Source of the DNA: Haloarcula mannanilytica
GTDB lineage: Archaea > Halobacteriota > Halobacteria > Halobacteriales > Haloarculaceae
NCBI RefSeq assembly: GCF_005406125.1
Contig: NZ_BIXZ01000003.1
Span: 186,001-250,000 of the forward strand
Reading direction: 5' to 3'
DNA length: 64,000 nt
Shown here: piece by piece, positions 52,364-63,790 of the stretch
How the letters are laid out: the number at the start of each line of letters is the position of its first letter
How positions within the stretch are numbered: position 1 is the first letter of the stretch
The notes under the pieces: model-generated
What the model was told of the DNA's origin: nothing
The model's input: only the letters and a program-made list of their open reading frames with translations
The model's database searches: none
Translations under genes and position numbers: made by a program

Positions 52364-55300
52364 CTATTCTACGGTAAAGTCGTATGTACCGCTTCCAGCC
52401 GAAAGGACAAGGTCACCACTCTCGTGGTCTATTGACAGGATACCCTCAGGGGCCCCATCTGCGAGCGACACGCCGGATTCGACGACCGTGTGGTCGCCTG
52501 CGTCAGGAAGGCGGACCGTGGCGTCGGTGTTCCAGGGAACGGTCACTGAGAGTTCATAGGCACCATCACAGTCCCGCGTCCAGTCGACTATCAGTTCGCC
52601 GTGTGGGGTTTCGACGCTCGCTGACGCCCATTCGAGGTCGTCGACGAGGCGAGGCGCGATAGTCACGTGTTCCGTGGCCGGGCGGTCCTCAAACCGGATA
52701 CCGCCCAGTACCTCGTAGAAGAACTCGGAGACGTGGGTAAAGGGCGAGTGGTTCAGTGAGTTCATCCCTGACCCGACGCTCTCGTCTGAGTCCCACCGCT
52801 CCCACATCGTCGTCGCACCGTTGCGCGCCATATAGACCCAGCCGGGCTGCTCCGGCTGACTGACGACCTCGTACGCGAGGTCAGCGTGGCCGTGGTTGGC
52901 GAGCGTCTGGATCAGCGGACGCGTGCCCAGGAACCCGGTTTGCAGTTTCCCGCCGTCTTGCCGGACCTTCTCGGCGAGGTTCTCGACGACGAGGTCTTCC
53001 TTCTCGTCAGGAACCAGACCAAGGAACAGCGGCACGGAGTACGACGACTGGGTTCCCGGTCCGTAGACACCCTCCTTAGGGTTGAAGTAGCGGTCGTTGA
53101 ACGCCTCGGCCATCTCCTCCGCGTAGCCGCGGTACTGGTCCGCGTCGGTCTCGTTCCCGAGGACGCTGGCGATCTTTGCGAACGTGTCCACGACCTGGTA
53201 CACGAAGGCGGTGTTGAACAGGTCATGAGGGAGCCCCCGCCGGCCGTCGATGTTCTCGAACGCGAGCCAGTCGCCGAACTTGCCGTAATCATCGGGGACG
53301 ATACCGTCTTCCGTGACGGAGTACCAGTAGTCGACGTACTCGCGCATCCCCTCGTACTGCTCGCGGAGAATCCCTTCGTCGCCGTCGTGGAGGTAGCAGT
53401 ACCACGGGACCATCACGCGCGTAATCGACCACGTCGGGTCGGCGGGGTCCTCGTAGGCTTTGTTCGGAATCACGTCGGGGACGTACCCCATATCCGACGC
53501 GACATCGCTGTGGTCTCTGGCCCACTTCTCATCGAAGCGGACTGCGTCGTAGTTGAACAGGAGCGACCGCGTCGAGATTTGAGCGTCGCCGGTCCAGCCA
53601 AAGCGCTCGTCGCGCTGTGGACAGTCCTCTGGGATGGAGTGGGTGTTACCGCGTAGCCCCCACACAGAGTTGTGCTGGAGTTGATTGAGGTCCTCGTTCG
53701 AGCAGGCGAACTCGCCTCGGCGGTCCATCGCCGTGTGAACGACCTTAGCCGTCACGTTCTCGGGATTCAGCTCGCCCGGATAGCCCGAGACCTGCGCGTA
53801 GCGGAAGCCGTGGTAGGTGAATCGCGGCTCGTAGATTTCGCTGTCGTCGCCCCGTGCGATGTACGTGTCACTGGCGTCAGCGGTTCGGAGGTCCGTCGTT
53901 GAGAGGTCACCCGCCTCGGTGAGCGTTTCGGCGTGGCGCAGGGTGATCTCGTCGCCCGTGTTCGGGTCCTCGATCTCGATTTCGAGCCAGCCCGTGAGGT
54001 TCTGCCCGAAGTCGAGAATCGGACCCTCCGGGTGATCCTGGACCTCGTCGACGTCGAACGTCTCGACGACTCGCATCGGCTGGATGCGCTCGGGGCGGAG
54101 TGTCCCACCCGGTTCGTCGACGACCGCCGCCGCGTCCCAGTTTGTGTCGTCGAACCCGGGAGACTCCCACCCGTCTGCTTCTTCGCGGGCGTCGTAGACC
54201 TCGCCGTCGTAGATGTCGTTCTCGGACAGCGGGCTCTTACGGGCCCGCCAGTCGCCGCTGGTCGCGAGTGTCCGGGTCGTCCCGTCCTCGAATTCGACCG
54301 TGAGTGTGGCCCTGGCGCGGGGCGCTCCGTCCGACACCCAGTAGGAACTGCTCTTTGCGAACCAGCCGCGGCCTATCCAGAGACCCAGCGCGTTTGTCCC
54401 CTCACTCAGCCTGTCGGTCAGGTCGTGGCTTACGTAGAGGACGCGATGCTCGTAGTCGGTCCAGGCGGGGTCGAGCTGTCGGTCGCTCACGCGCTCGCCG
54501 TTGACGTGCAGTTCGCCGTACCCGACGGACGCGAAGTGGATTCGCGCCGACGAGACCGCTTTCTCAAGTTCGAACTCCGTCCGCAACTGCGGCGAGGTAG
54601 ATGCTATTCGAGACTCCGTGTGACCGTTCACGAGCTGTGCTCGTCCCCACGTATCGGACTCGTAAGACGACGACGCTTGGACGGTTCCATCCTGGGCCAG
54701 GTCCGTGTCGTCGTCGCCCTCGACGGTCAGCGCCGCGAGCGCGAAGCACTGCCAGGCGCTCGTTGCCTCCACCTTCCGGTCGTCGCTCCGGATGTGGGAC
54801 TCGTCGTCCGTCGACGGCGTCACCTCGAAGAGGTCCGTGGCGACCACCCGGACATATCGACCCTCGGCGTCGAGGTCGGTGTGTGTTCGAGCCGAAACTT
54901 CTTCCTCAGTCGGGACACCGACGGGTTCTTCATCGGCTCTGTCGTCGTCGGCTGTCACGGTTGCGACGACGGTTGCGTTCTCGAAGTCAGGGTCGTCGGC
55001 GACCTCGATTCGGTACGCGTCGGGGAAGCCGAACCCCTCTATCGGGTTCTCCGACCACGAGATGGTCACGGCCGTGTCGTCGGGCGTTCGTACGACATCG
55101 ACCGGACTTGATGGGTGGAGGGTGACAGTCGAAAGGTCGCGCCGCTCCCCGAGGTCTACCTGTACCCACTCTTCGCCGTCCCAGTCGCTGGGGCGCCACC
55201 GCGAGCGCCAGCCGTTCGTGTCGCCGCCGTCGGGCTGGTGGGCGATCCAGTCACCGCGCCAGTCTTCGGGCTCCAGTGCGGTCGAGAAGGTGGCCGGTTC

Positions 55301-55636
55301 GGCCCACGGCGTCTCGCCGATGTCTGTCCAGAGCTTCACTGACCAGTAGTACGTCTCGTCGGCTGCGAGTTCGGGTCCGTCGTGAACCACGTCCGTCGCG
55401 CGGTCCGAGTCGACGCGACCCGAATCCCAGAACGTCCCTCGTCCCTCGGCGACGGCATCGCGGTCGCGACTGACGATGACCCGGTAGGCCGTCTGCTCGG
55501 CTCCCCGCCGGTCGGTATCACAACGCCACGCGAACCGCGGCGTGCCGGTCGGATCGACGTTGACGGGATCGTTTTCGTACTCGACACGCAAGTCTGTCGG
55601 CGGACGTATTTGCTCCTCTCCGTCGGGTGCTGACAT
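52364..55636 (-). CDS. GH78 alpha-L-rhamnosidase
   Basis: The 1090-residue enzyme has N-terminal beta domains (including RPPTDLRVEYENDPVNVDPTGTPRFAW) and a C-terminal (alpha/alpha)6 barrel with the GH78 signature SIPEDCPQRDERFGWTGDAQ, holding catalytic acidic residues; the LNHSPFTHVSEFFYEVLGGIR segment and a C-terminal beta domain (PHGELIVDWTRDCDGAYELSVTVPWNTDATVRLP) follow. It hydrolyses terminal alpha-L-rhamnose from glycosides. It has no signal peptide, so it acts inside the cell on imported oligosaccharide. A four-residue longer start exists; ATG 55636 (MSAPDGEE) looks better. It is divergent from the MalK-type gene. Confidence 0.93.
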   Translation of the reverse strand: MSAPDGEEQIRPPTDLRVEYENDPVNVDPTGTPRFAWRCDTDRRGAEQTAYRVIVSRDRDAVAEGRGTFWDSGRVDSDRATDVVHDGPELAADETYYWSVKLWTDIGETPWAEPATFSTALEPEDWRGDWIAHQPDGGDTNGWRSRWRPSDWDGEEWVQVDLGERRDLSTVTLHPSSPVDVVRTPDDTAVTISWSENPIEGFGFPDAYRIEVADDPDFENATVVATVTADDDRADEEPVGVPTEEEVSARTHTDLDAEGRYVRVVATDLFEVTPSTDDESHIRSDDRKVEATSAWQCFALAALTVEGDDDTDLAQDGTVQASSSYESDTWGRAQLVNGHTESRIASTSPQLRTEFELEKAVSSARIHFASVGYGELHVNGERVSDRQLDPAWTDYEHRVLYVSHDLTDRLSEGTNALGLWIGRGWFAKSSSYWVSDGAPRARATLTVEFEDGTTRTLATSGDWRARKSPLSENDIYDGEVYDAREEADGWESPGFDDTNWDAAAVVDEPGGTLRPERIQPMRVVETFDVDEVQDHPEGPILDFGQNLTGWLEIEIEDPNTGDEITLRHAETLTEAGDLSTTDLRTADASDTYIARGDDSEIYEPRFTYHGFRYAQVSGYPGELNPENVTAKVVHTAMDRRGEFACSNEDLNQLQHNSVWGLRGNTHSIPEDCPQRDERFGWTGDAQISTRSLLFNYDAVRFDEKWARDHSDVASDMGYVPDVIPNKAYEDPADPTWSITRVMVPWYCYLHDGDEGILREQYEGMREYVDYWYSVTEDGIVPDDYGKFGDWLAFENIDGRRGLPHDLFNTAFVYQVVDTFAKIASVLGNETDADQYRGYAEEMAEAFNDRYFNPKEGVYGPGTQSSYSVPLFLGLVPDEKEDLVVENLAEKVRQDGGKLQTGFLGTRPLIQTLANHGHADLAYEVVSQPEQPGWVYMARNGATTMWERWDSDESVGSGMNSLNHSPFTHVSEFFYEVLGGIRFEDRPATEHVTIAPRLVDDLEWASASVETPHGELIVDWTRDCDGAYELSVTVPWNTDATVRLPDAGDHTVVESGVSLADGAPEGILSIDHESGDLVLSAGSGTYDFTVE

Positions 55637-55787
55637 AGAATGGACCACTTTTCCGGTCGGCTTAATTCTTTGGCTCGCCCGCGCCGGATTGCACTGGTCT
55701 GGAAGGGTCGGTGCCGGTTCGAGAGCCGGAAGGAACCTTCATAATAGAAAAATCTTAATGCCTGCGTCATCAATCGAACTATATCCT

Positions 55788-56948
<1,161 letters not shown>

Positions 56949-57314
56949 TGTCTCCCTTTTAGTATCGTTCTCGTCCCACTGGACGGCCTCTGTTCATTCC
57001 TTTTATTCAGATAGTTAACGAGGAGTGGCAGTCTATACCGCCGGAGATACGTGACATGGGCCGTCCCGGAGCGGATGGCGCCTGGACGCCAACCGTCTCG
57101 GTGGACTATCCGAGACATTCTCTGGGACTCCCGGGGAAGACTCTAGTAGCCATTGGATGTCACTACACACCGACGTATGACCGCGGTGTGATCGGTATCC
57201 GAATCGTTCAGGCGTTACTGTAGTTCACGCCAAAAGCGAGGAACAGCCCCTCTTGTTAACCGGATTACTGTTTGTAAGAAGGAGTTAGTCAAGAATCGAA
57301 GACCGAAGTTGATC
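56949..57314. other. Spacer between convergent transporter genes
   Basis: About 365 bases between the stop of the MalK-type gene and the stop of the MalG-type permease. No coding frame is supported. GGGACTCCCGGGG near 57124 is GC-rich but forms no clear element. Confidence 0.35.
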
Positions 57315-58196
57315 TCAGCCCTTGAGACCACCGACGACGAACCCGCGGACGTAGTACTGTTGCATGGACACGAACAGGATGACCATCGGGACGAGCGTGA
57401 TGGCCGTCGCTGCCATCAGCGGTGCCCAGAGCGTGCTGGTCTGCCCTTGGAAGAAGCCAAGCGCAACTGGGAGATTGAAGAGTGCGGAATCACGCGCCAG
57501 GATCAGCGGCCAGAGGAACGAGTTCCAGACCGTGATGAACGTGATAATCCCGAGCGTCACGAGCGCGGGCTTCAGCATCGGCACGACAATGCGCCAGAAC
57601 ACGCCGAAGCGCGAACAGCCGTCGATGAGCGCGGCGTCCTCCAAGTCAGAGGGCAGTGTCTTGATGAATTGCCGCATCAGGAACACCCCGAACGCACTGT
57701 ACGTGTGTGGCAGGATGATCCCAAGCCGCGTGTTCACGAGCCCGAACTGGTTGAACCACGTGTACACGGGGATGAACAGAATCATCGGCGTGATCATCAG
57801 TGTGGAGACAATGGCGAGGAAGGTGATATCCCGACCCCTGAACTCCAGGCGGGCGAAGGCGTACCCCGCGAGCGTGTCGATCGCGAGGATGATGAGCGTT
57901 GCCCCGCCGGCGTAGATGATTGAGTTAACGAAGAAACCGACAAACGGCTCGTCGAGTAGTGCCGTGTTCCCGACCCAGACGTTGGTGTAGTTCACGAACG
58001 ACCAGGTGTCGGGAATGAGCTTCGGCGGCGTCACGGGCTGCCAGCCCTCGCCCATGAGCGAGATCAGGATCATCATGACGTATGGTCCGGCCGTCAGCAG
58101 CGCCAGAATCGACAGATACGCGTGCGCTCCGAGACGCTCGAGTCGACCCTGTAGTGTGTCGGCGCTCTCGAACAGCCGTTCGTGTTCGGAACTCAT
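57315..58196 (-). CDS. Carbohydrate ABC permease, MalG-like
   Basis: The 293-residue protein has six membrane helices and the EAA loop DLEDAALIDGCSRFGVFWRIVVPMLKPALVTLGI. It is the MalG-type half of the sugar channel. Its start lies about 47 bases downstream of the MalF-type stop on the same strand, so the two are co-transcribed after the binding protein. The C-terminus ends QQYYVRGFVVGGLKG, the typical ending of this permease family. Confidence 0.93.
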   Translation of the reverse strand: MSSEHERLFESADTLQGRLERLGAHAYLSILALLTAGPYVMMILISLMGEGWQPVTPPKLIPDTWSFVNYTNVWVGNTALLDEPFVGFFVNSIIYAGGATLIILAIDTLAGYAFARLEFRGRDITFLAIVSTLMITPMILFIPVYTWFNQFGLVNTRLGIILPHTYSAFGVFLMRQFIKTLPSDLEDAALIDGCSRFGVFWRIVVPMLKPALVTLGIITFITVWNSFLWPLILARDSALFNLPVALGFFQGQTSTLWAPLMAATAITLVPMVILFVSMQQYYVRGFVVGGLKG

Positions 58197-58242
58197 CGGA
58201 CTGTCACCTCACTGTCGCGCGTATCGGTGTCGTGTGTTCGTT

Positions 58243-59211
58243 TCATTGGTAGTACTCCGTGTTACCCTGGAGCGGTTTGTACAACACTAGCGCCAGGATG
58301 GCCGTGACGAGGAACATCCCGATCGCGACCGTCGACGCACGGCCGAACTCGTTGTACGTAAACGCCAGTTCGTAGACGAGATAGGAGGGCACCATCGACG
58401 CGTTCAGCGGTCCACCCTGGGTCATGACGAACACCGTCGCGAATCCGAGTCGGGTTACCATGACCAGTTGAATGACGACCAGGAACAGCGTCGTCGGTTT
58501 CATCAGCGGCCAGATGATGTACCGGATGCGCTGATACTTGTTCGCACCGTCCATCGCTGCCGATTCCATGACCGACGACGGGAGCCCGGAGAGGGCTGCC
58601 ATGTATATCAGCATCGAGAGCCCGAACGACCAGATAACCGACATGATAACCGACGGGATGGCCAGGCTCTGGCTCGACAGGAAGGGGATGTACTCCCCGA
58701 TGACGCCGAGTGCCAGCAGCATCGAATTCACGATACCACCCTCGTTGGGGAACAGCATGAGCCGCCAGATAATCCCCCAAATGACCGGTGGACCGGCGAC
58801 CGGGATGATGAACGCGATGCGGTACAGCGTGCTCCCACGGAGCTTCTCCCGGAGGAGCAGCGCCGCCGTGAACGAGAAGATGATATTGGTTGGTATCTTC
58901 ACAGCGCCGATGAGCAGGACGTTCCTGACTGCCGTCCACCAGACGCCGTAATTGATCAGCCACCTGTAGTTCTCGAGGCCGACGAACTCCCCAGGCAGAT
59001 TGAGGAGCGACGAACTCGTGAAACTCAGGTAAATGCCGAACACGAGCGGGAAGCCGAGCACGAAGAGGCCGATGGCGAGTTTCGGGGCCACGAACAGCCA
59101 TCCCTCTATCGACTCCTGACGCTGTAGCGAGAGGTTATCGAACAGGGACCGGGTTCCGGTCGATCCCTCATCGGGTAGTTCTATCGACTGTTCTTCTGAT
59201 TCTGAGGCCAT
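58243..59211 (-). CDS. Carbohydrate ABC permease, MalF-like
   Basis: The 322-residue permease has six helices and the EAA loop VMESAAMDGANKYQRIRYIIWPLMKPTTLFLVVI. A 35-residue cytoplasmic N-terminus precedes the first helix (WLFVAPKLAIGLFVLGFPLVFGIYLSF). It pairs with the MalG-type protein. It is about 60 bases downstream of the binding-protein gene in the same operon. Confidence 0.93.
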   Translation of the reverse strand: MASESEEQSIELPDEGSTGTRSLFDNLSLQRQESIEGWLFVAPKLAIGLFVLGFPLVFGIYLSFTSSSLLNLPGEFVGLENYRWLINYGVWWTAVRNVLLIGAVKIPTNIIFSFTAALLLREKLRGSTLYRIAFIIPVAGPPVIWGIIWRLMLFPNEGGIVNSMLLALGVIGEYIPFLSSQSLAIPSVIMSVIWSFGLSMLIYMAALSGLPSSVMESAAMDGANKYQRIRYIIWPLMKPTTLFLVVIQLVMVTRLGFATVFVMTQGGPLNASMVPSYLVYELAFTYNEFGRASTVAIGMFLVTAILALVLYKPLQGNTEYYQ

Positions 59212-59269
59212 ATATGTGGGTGCATGTCGTAGGTAAAAGTAGTTTTGTTCCGAGCGCTACCGTCCGTGG

Positions 59270-60895
59270 TCAGTTCACGGGACCGGCTTGTGGCTCAGGC
59301 GCGTTGTACCCGATGCTCTCCGGGTCAACCTCGGTGTCGCCAGCCTCTTGGATGAGCTGTCCCCACCGCTCTTCTCCCTGCGTAAATCGCCCTTGCGGGT
59401 CGGAGTTGTTGCTCTGGGCCAACTGTTGGAGCACGCCGCCCATGGCGTCGTGGACGCGGCCGCTGCCGACGCTCTGTGGCGTAGTCGTGATGGGGTTGCC
59501 AGCGGCGTTCGTGGCGATGTCCGAGTACCGGTTCAGAATGGCTTCCTGTGCGGCGGGGAAGTCTTCCATCGCCTGGTTGACGCGTTCCTGCACGGCCAGC
59601 CCGCGTGTCTGCTCGACGAAGTCGGAAACGCCTTCCTCTTGCATGAGGTTGTATGACTCCCGGTTCGGGATGACCTGCGAGGAGGTGTTGAACCAGTTGT
59701 ACTGGTTCCGGGCGTTGTTTCGGAATTTGATGAACTCGGCTGCCTCCTCGGGGTTCGCGCCGACTTCCTCTTTGAATGTGGTAAACAGGATCGTCGCGTT
59801 GACGATACTCGGGCCGTACACGGCAATGTTCTCGTCACCGTTTTTCGTCGGGTACGGGATGATCTCGAACTCGAAGTCAGCCTGGTCCGCGAACTCCACC
59901 CGCGAGAACGTTGTATGGTGGAGCAGACCGACCTGTCCCGAGCTGAACGGATCCTGCATCTCGAGGTGTTCGTAGGCCATCGGATTATTGGTCCAGCCGT
60001 TCTCGATCGGCGTCCCGAAGAGGGCGTTCCAGGCGTCGACCTCGGGGTCTGAGGCGGCCGTGAGAACCGTTTGGCCGTCCTTGTTTTCATAGCCATTCCC
60101 GACGAGACTCCCGGCTGTCCGAGAGATTTGTCCGATGAAGCTACTGCTCCACTCCTGGTTCGACACGGCATCGGACAGCCCGACACCGGTTCCGTTGACC
60201 GTTGTTCCGTTGACCTCAGTCCCGTTGATCTGCTCGACAGCGTTGAGGTACTCTTCCCAGCTCCAACTGCCTTCCGGCAGGTCACCCAGGCCCGCGGCGT
60301 TCCAGGCGTCGACGTTGACGTACATCAACCCCGGGCTGAGACCGCCGATGAAGGGAATGCCGACGACCCCTCCCCACAGGGACTCCTGGACGTTCATGTA
60401 CGGATCGTAGAACTCGTCGAGAAAACTCTCGTCGACGTAGTTGTCGATGTAATCGTAGGAGGCTTCCTGCTCGATGGTTTCTCGGTCCTTTCCGGCGGGA
60501 TCATAGTACTGGCGCGTGAATGTCCAAGCGACATCAGGCGCGTCGTTGGAGCCGATGGCCGTTCTGACAGCCTGTGCATGGTCACCGAACGGGTTGGTAA
60601 CCGTTTCGACCTCGATTCCCTGTTCAGCTCCGGGGCCTTCGTTGAACGCCTCAACGATATCGTCTTCTCCCTGGTTCGACGGGTCCGTTGAGTGGGGCCA
60701 CCGCCAGTACTCAATTGTGGTAACGCCGTCGGTATTGCCGGTCGTCGTCCCGGATTCGCCGTCGCCGCCCCCACTACAGCCAGCCAGTGCAGTCAAGCCA
60801 GTCGCACCGGTTGCTGCGATCATTTGACGCCGGGTCAACCGACCTTTCGATCGTTCAGTTCGTTCACTGGTCGTGCCGCTGTCTCCGTCGGACAT
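59270..60895 (-). CDS. Extracellular sugar-binding lipoprotein (ABC family 1)
   Basis: The 541-residue protein has a Tat signal with lipobox, LTRRQMIAATGATGLTALAGCSGGG (Cys near residue 40), then a Gly/Thr linker. The mature part is of family 1 sugar-binding type (TIEYWRWPHSTDPSNQGEDDIVEAFNE; WSWEEYLNAVEQI). It delivers an oligosaccharide to the MalFG-type permeases. It is the first gene of the minus-strand operon and diverges from a YesL-like membrane protein gene. The 180-base spacer 60896-61078 is AT-rich near the start, fitting a promoter. Confidence 0.9.
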   Translation of the reverse strand: MSDGDSGTTSERTERSKGRLTRRQMIAATGATGLTALAGCSGGGDGESGTTTGNTDGVTTIEYWRWPHSTDPSNQGEDDIVEAFNEGPGAEQGIEVETVTNPFGDHAQAVRTAIGSNDAPDVAWTFTRQYYDPAGKDRETIEQEASYDYIDNYVDESFLDEFYDPYMNVQESLWGGVVGIPFIGGLSPGLMYVNVDAWNAAGLGDLPEGSWSWEEYLNAVEQINGTEVNGTTVNGTGVGLSDAVSNQEWSSSFIGQISRTAGSLVGNGYENKDGQTVLTAASDPEVDAWNALFGTPIENGWTNNPMAYEHLEMQDPFSSGQVGLLHHTTFSRVEFADQADFEFEIIPYPTKNGDENIAVYGPSIVNATILFTTFKEEVGANPEEAAEFIKFRNNARNQYNWFNTSSQVIPNRESYNLMQEEGVSDFVEQTRGLAVQERVNQAMEDFPAAQEAILNRYSDIATNAAGNPITTTPQSVGSGRVHDAMGGVLQQLAQSNNSDPQGRFTQGEERWGQLIQEAGDTEVDPESIGYNAPEPQAGPVN

Positions 60896-61078
60896 ATTCA
60901 GATTCTATACGGCAACCCACATAAACATACTCATTGATGATGTATATGGAACAGGTGTTCATAGCGTGTGTTCGCAGTCCTGATGCATCTGAACCGGTGT
61001 TTTCAAGCCCAAACGGACACTTTGAACGCCAATGACGACTCACAGAGAAACCGGGGCATCGTTGCGGTGGTGTGATCC

Positions 61079-61750
61079 ATGAGCTACCGGCAGACAGTAC
61101 GGAACACCGTGCAAACGGGGACCTCAAATTTCGTCGGTATCACGCTCACGAGCGCCGTGGTCAGTCTGACGGCCCTTCCGCTCGTCGCCACGATTCCGCT
61201 CGGGCTCGCTGCGGTCGTCGGCGGACTGTGGACATCGTGTCTCCTGTTGGGCGTCGCACTGGTCGGCTTATTCCAGTTCGCGCACACTGCCGCCGACCGC
61301 GGCGTTGGAATTTCTGCGTTCCCGCACCTGATTGGGGCAGCAAAGCGACCGCGCGTCGGGCTCGAACTCGGTGTGGGCACATTCGTGGTGGTACTCGGGG
61401 CGCTGATGGCCGGCCTTGCTCCCGACGGGGTGCGGGCGATTGCCGTCGGTGTCGCCCTGTCTGTCCTCGTGTGCTGGTACCTCGTCGTTGCATTAGCGGT
61501 CCCGGAGCTGGGCACTGGCGTGGCGTTCGGACCGGCACTCCGTGCGGGGGCCGACCGATTCGCTCGTTCCCCTACCACGGCTGTCTGGTTTCTCCTGCTC
61601 TCGACAGTCTGTGCGGCTGTTGCGGGTGCCACCGTCGTAACGTTACTTCTGTTTTTACCCGGGACGCTCGGACTCCTCGCGGCACATGTCGCGGCCGACG
61701 TTGCGAGTGCCGATGAACTTCAGACCACTGGTGGCGAAGCGGAGACCTAA
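61079..61750 (+). CDS. Membrane protein, YesL/DUF624-like (first)
   Basis: The 223-residue protein has about five to six hydrophobic helices. The pattern TVRNTVQTGTSNFVGITLTSAVVSLTALPLVATIPLGLAAVVGGLWTS is shared with the paralogue at 61770 (VRVTIRNPFAVILVSIATSVSLLPFLTGIFLAGAFGGLVGLWTS). It resembles YesL/DUF624 proteins found beside sugar ABC transporters in Bacillus rhamnogalacturonan loci. Function unknown; perhaps it supports transporter assembly. The assignment is by overall pattern and context and could be wrong. Confidence 0.6.
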   Translation: MSYRQTVRNTVQTGTSNFVGITLTSAVVSLTALPLVATIPLGLAAVVGGLWTSCLLLGVALVGLFQFAHTAADRGVGISAFPHLIGAAKRPRVGLELGVGTFVVVLGALMAGLAPDGVRAIAVGVALSVLVCWYLVVALAVPELGTGVAFGPALRAGADRFARSPTTAVWFLLLSTVCAAVAGATVVTLLLFLPGTLGLLAAHVAADVASADELQTTGGEAET

Positions 61751-61769
61751 ACCGACGCGGAGGGGGCCG

Positions 61770-62432
61770 TCACTCGGTGTCGGTTTCGGCCGCCCGTTGG
61801 ACAACTGCGGTACCGATAAAGAGAACGAATCCGGGCAGAACCACGGCAGGGGCGATAATTAGCGGGATCATGATGAGCGCCCAGCCGATGGCCTGGACGA
61901 CGAGCCAGACAGCTGCGACCGGTCGCTCCAGAATGAGTCGGCCGCCATCACGGAACGATGCGCTGACGCTTTGCGGGTCCCCGTCCGACGCCCAACAGGT
62001 CAGTGCGAAGACAGCGAGTGTGAACCAACCGACCACGGCATACGCCCCCAGCAATATGACGCTCAGTCCGGGGACACCTGTCAGTGGATTCTGTGCGAGA
62101 ACCAGTGCAAGAGCGGCCACAAGGAATGTTCCGGAACCGACCGCCGCTGCCATCTTCGGGCCGTCGCTGATTCCCTCCCAGAAATAGCTGGTTCCGAGCG
62201 ACACCTCACGCTCCAGAACAACTGTTGCGATGCGTGCTCCGCCTACGCCGACTGCACCAAGCATGAACGATGATGTCCAGAGACCGACCAAGCCGCCGAA
62301 CGCACCGGCTAGAAATATGCCGGTGAGAAACGGAAGTAGCGACACCGAAGTGGCAATGCTCACCAGAATGACGGCAAACGGATTGCGGATCGTGACCCGG
62401 ACCGCCTTCACCACCGTATCGGCGTATTTCAT
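61770..62432 (-). CDS. Membrane protein, YesL/DUF624-like (second)
   Basis: The 220-residue paralogue of the gene at 61079 has the same helix layout and the shared G-x-W-T-S motif at the end of helix two. The genes converge with 19 bases between stops, so they are not an operon; they probably arose by duplication with inversion. Residues after about 160 (SASFRDGGRLILERPVAAVWLVVQAIGWALIMIPLI) match GADRFARSPTTAVWFLLLSTV in the first copy. Located beside the sugar importer, it may help sugar uptake. Function inferred from context only. Confidence 0.6.
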   Translation of the reverse strand: MKYADTVVKAVRVTIRNPFAVILVSIATSVSLLPFLTGIFLAGAFGGLVGLWTSSFMLGAVGVGGARIATVVLEREVSLGTSYFWEGISDGPKMAAAVGSGTFLVAALALVLAQNPLTGVPGLSVILLGAYAVVGWFTLAVFALTCWASDGDPQSVSASFRDGGRLILERPVAAVWLVVQAIGWALIMIPLIIAPAVVLPGFVLFIGTAVVQRAAETDTE

Positions 62433-63440
62433 ACCTGTTTATAAGCAGTATACCGTATATATTCCGCGGTCGAGTGTGTCGGTACCGGCCACAGAATGGT
62501 CTGGTGGAATGGTGAAAAATCGACGATGTTAGTGCAGAATCTGCCAGTTTGGGCCAGTCGATTGCAGAATTTAGATACTACTTCGTCGTTGATTTGGTCG
62601 CTTCGGTGGATGTAACTCTCTACCTTGTCGTTCCGGTATAGACGGAAAAATATCATGGAATCGTGGGAGAACACTTGTCTGTGTCTGGAGATGGGCGTCT
62701 TATCGCATATATCGGTGCTACAGATGCCTCCACGACCAGTGACCGTATAGTACTATCTCCAACCATCCGATAATAGCGGATATATCTAGTTGGGGGCCAT
62801 TAGGCCGACCAACGGGTTCGAGTGACCCATCGCGTATGTGCTATACGCTTGTTTCGGACCAGTTAGATCCTCCGTTGGGGCACTCCAGGAACTCACTATA
62901 CGTTCATTGGGTTGTGTTCGATGCCCGAGAACGCAGCTGTAACTACATAGAAACAATAGTGGTATTATTATTCTATTTCGAGTAATGAATTTCACCGTCT
63001 ATCCGGCAACACCGGATTGATCGATACACTAATTACTGGACTCCCGGATATTGTGGCAAAGCCAATTGGTTTTTGTCGCAGTCAGTCCCTTCTTCGAGTC
63101 TCTTATCGGTTCGGTCAGACTCTCTCACAGCGTATCACATTCAATCTGAATCGACAGATCCGCTAAATGTCTGCATCTGAACGTTGCTCGTCATTGTACA
63201 AGCCAAGAACCGATCAATATTCCGAACTGTCATGCTGGGTTTCATTAGCTAATATGTCTGATTCGGAGGCGGACATAAGTCAAATAACGAACGTACTAAT
63301 GTTATTTGAATCTCCAATAATTCTCAGGCGTTCCTTCTGTCTCAGCCACTAACGGAAGTACAGAGACTGTTATATCCAGCCGGTGGAGCATTCTACCACA
63401 GCAATGTCACAAATATCAGCACCTCACAAAGCGGTTAGAT
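62433..63440. other. AT-rich region without a confident gene
   Basis: About 1 kb of lower GC. Short frames occur on both strands, but none has haloarchaeal acidic composition, a recognisable motif or a convincing start. A small inverted repeat (CCGATAATAGCGGATA) lies near 62766. It may be the remains of mobile DNA next to the ISH3-type relic downstream. Confidence 0.5.
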
Positions 63441-63462
63441 AGAACGCCTGCTTGCTGAAGGT

Positions 63463-63790
63463 GTGTTCAAAACTCAACAAGCAGGCTGTGAAATGCACGA
63501 AGATCAACTCCGTAACTTCCACGTCAACCAACTTGACGAAGATGTTTCTCTCAGCATTGGCGACCAACAACGAAGCGTTTGCCTAGATACTCGCAGACAA
63601 ACTCGACACGGACATGCAGGACCATTGACCCGACTGACATCGGGGGACGCAACGACCGCGCCGGTAACCCATTGTCCCGATACCGCGGACAACCCGCTGT
63701 TGTGCTGAAAAAATGGGGCCAGCCTGCTGTCGGTGACAGCTTCTCGATGCCCTCGAATGATCTGTGCCTAGAATATTGATTCGAAATCCC
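63463..63790 (+). pseudogene. Decayed N-terminus of an ISH3-type transposase
   Basis: From GTG 63463 the frame reads FKTQQAGCEMHEDQLRNFHVNQLDEDVSLSI, which follows the start of haloarchaeal ISH3-family transposases (K-Q-A-x-G-E-x-H-E-D-Q-L-L-N-F-x-V-N-x-L-D-E-x-V-x-L-S-L). After SLSI the frame shifts; the next phase gives LATNNEAFA, a stop, then ILADKLDTD. The catalytic domain is absent. It is a truncated and frameshifted relic. The 210 bases after it to the window end are AT-rich and hold nothing I can identify. Confidence 0.5.

Noticed and set aside
62786-62995. Minus-strand frame with a signal-peptide-like start
   Set aside because: Composition and start are unconvincing and no homologue is recognised.
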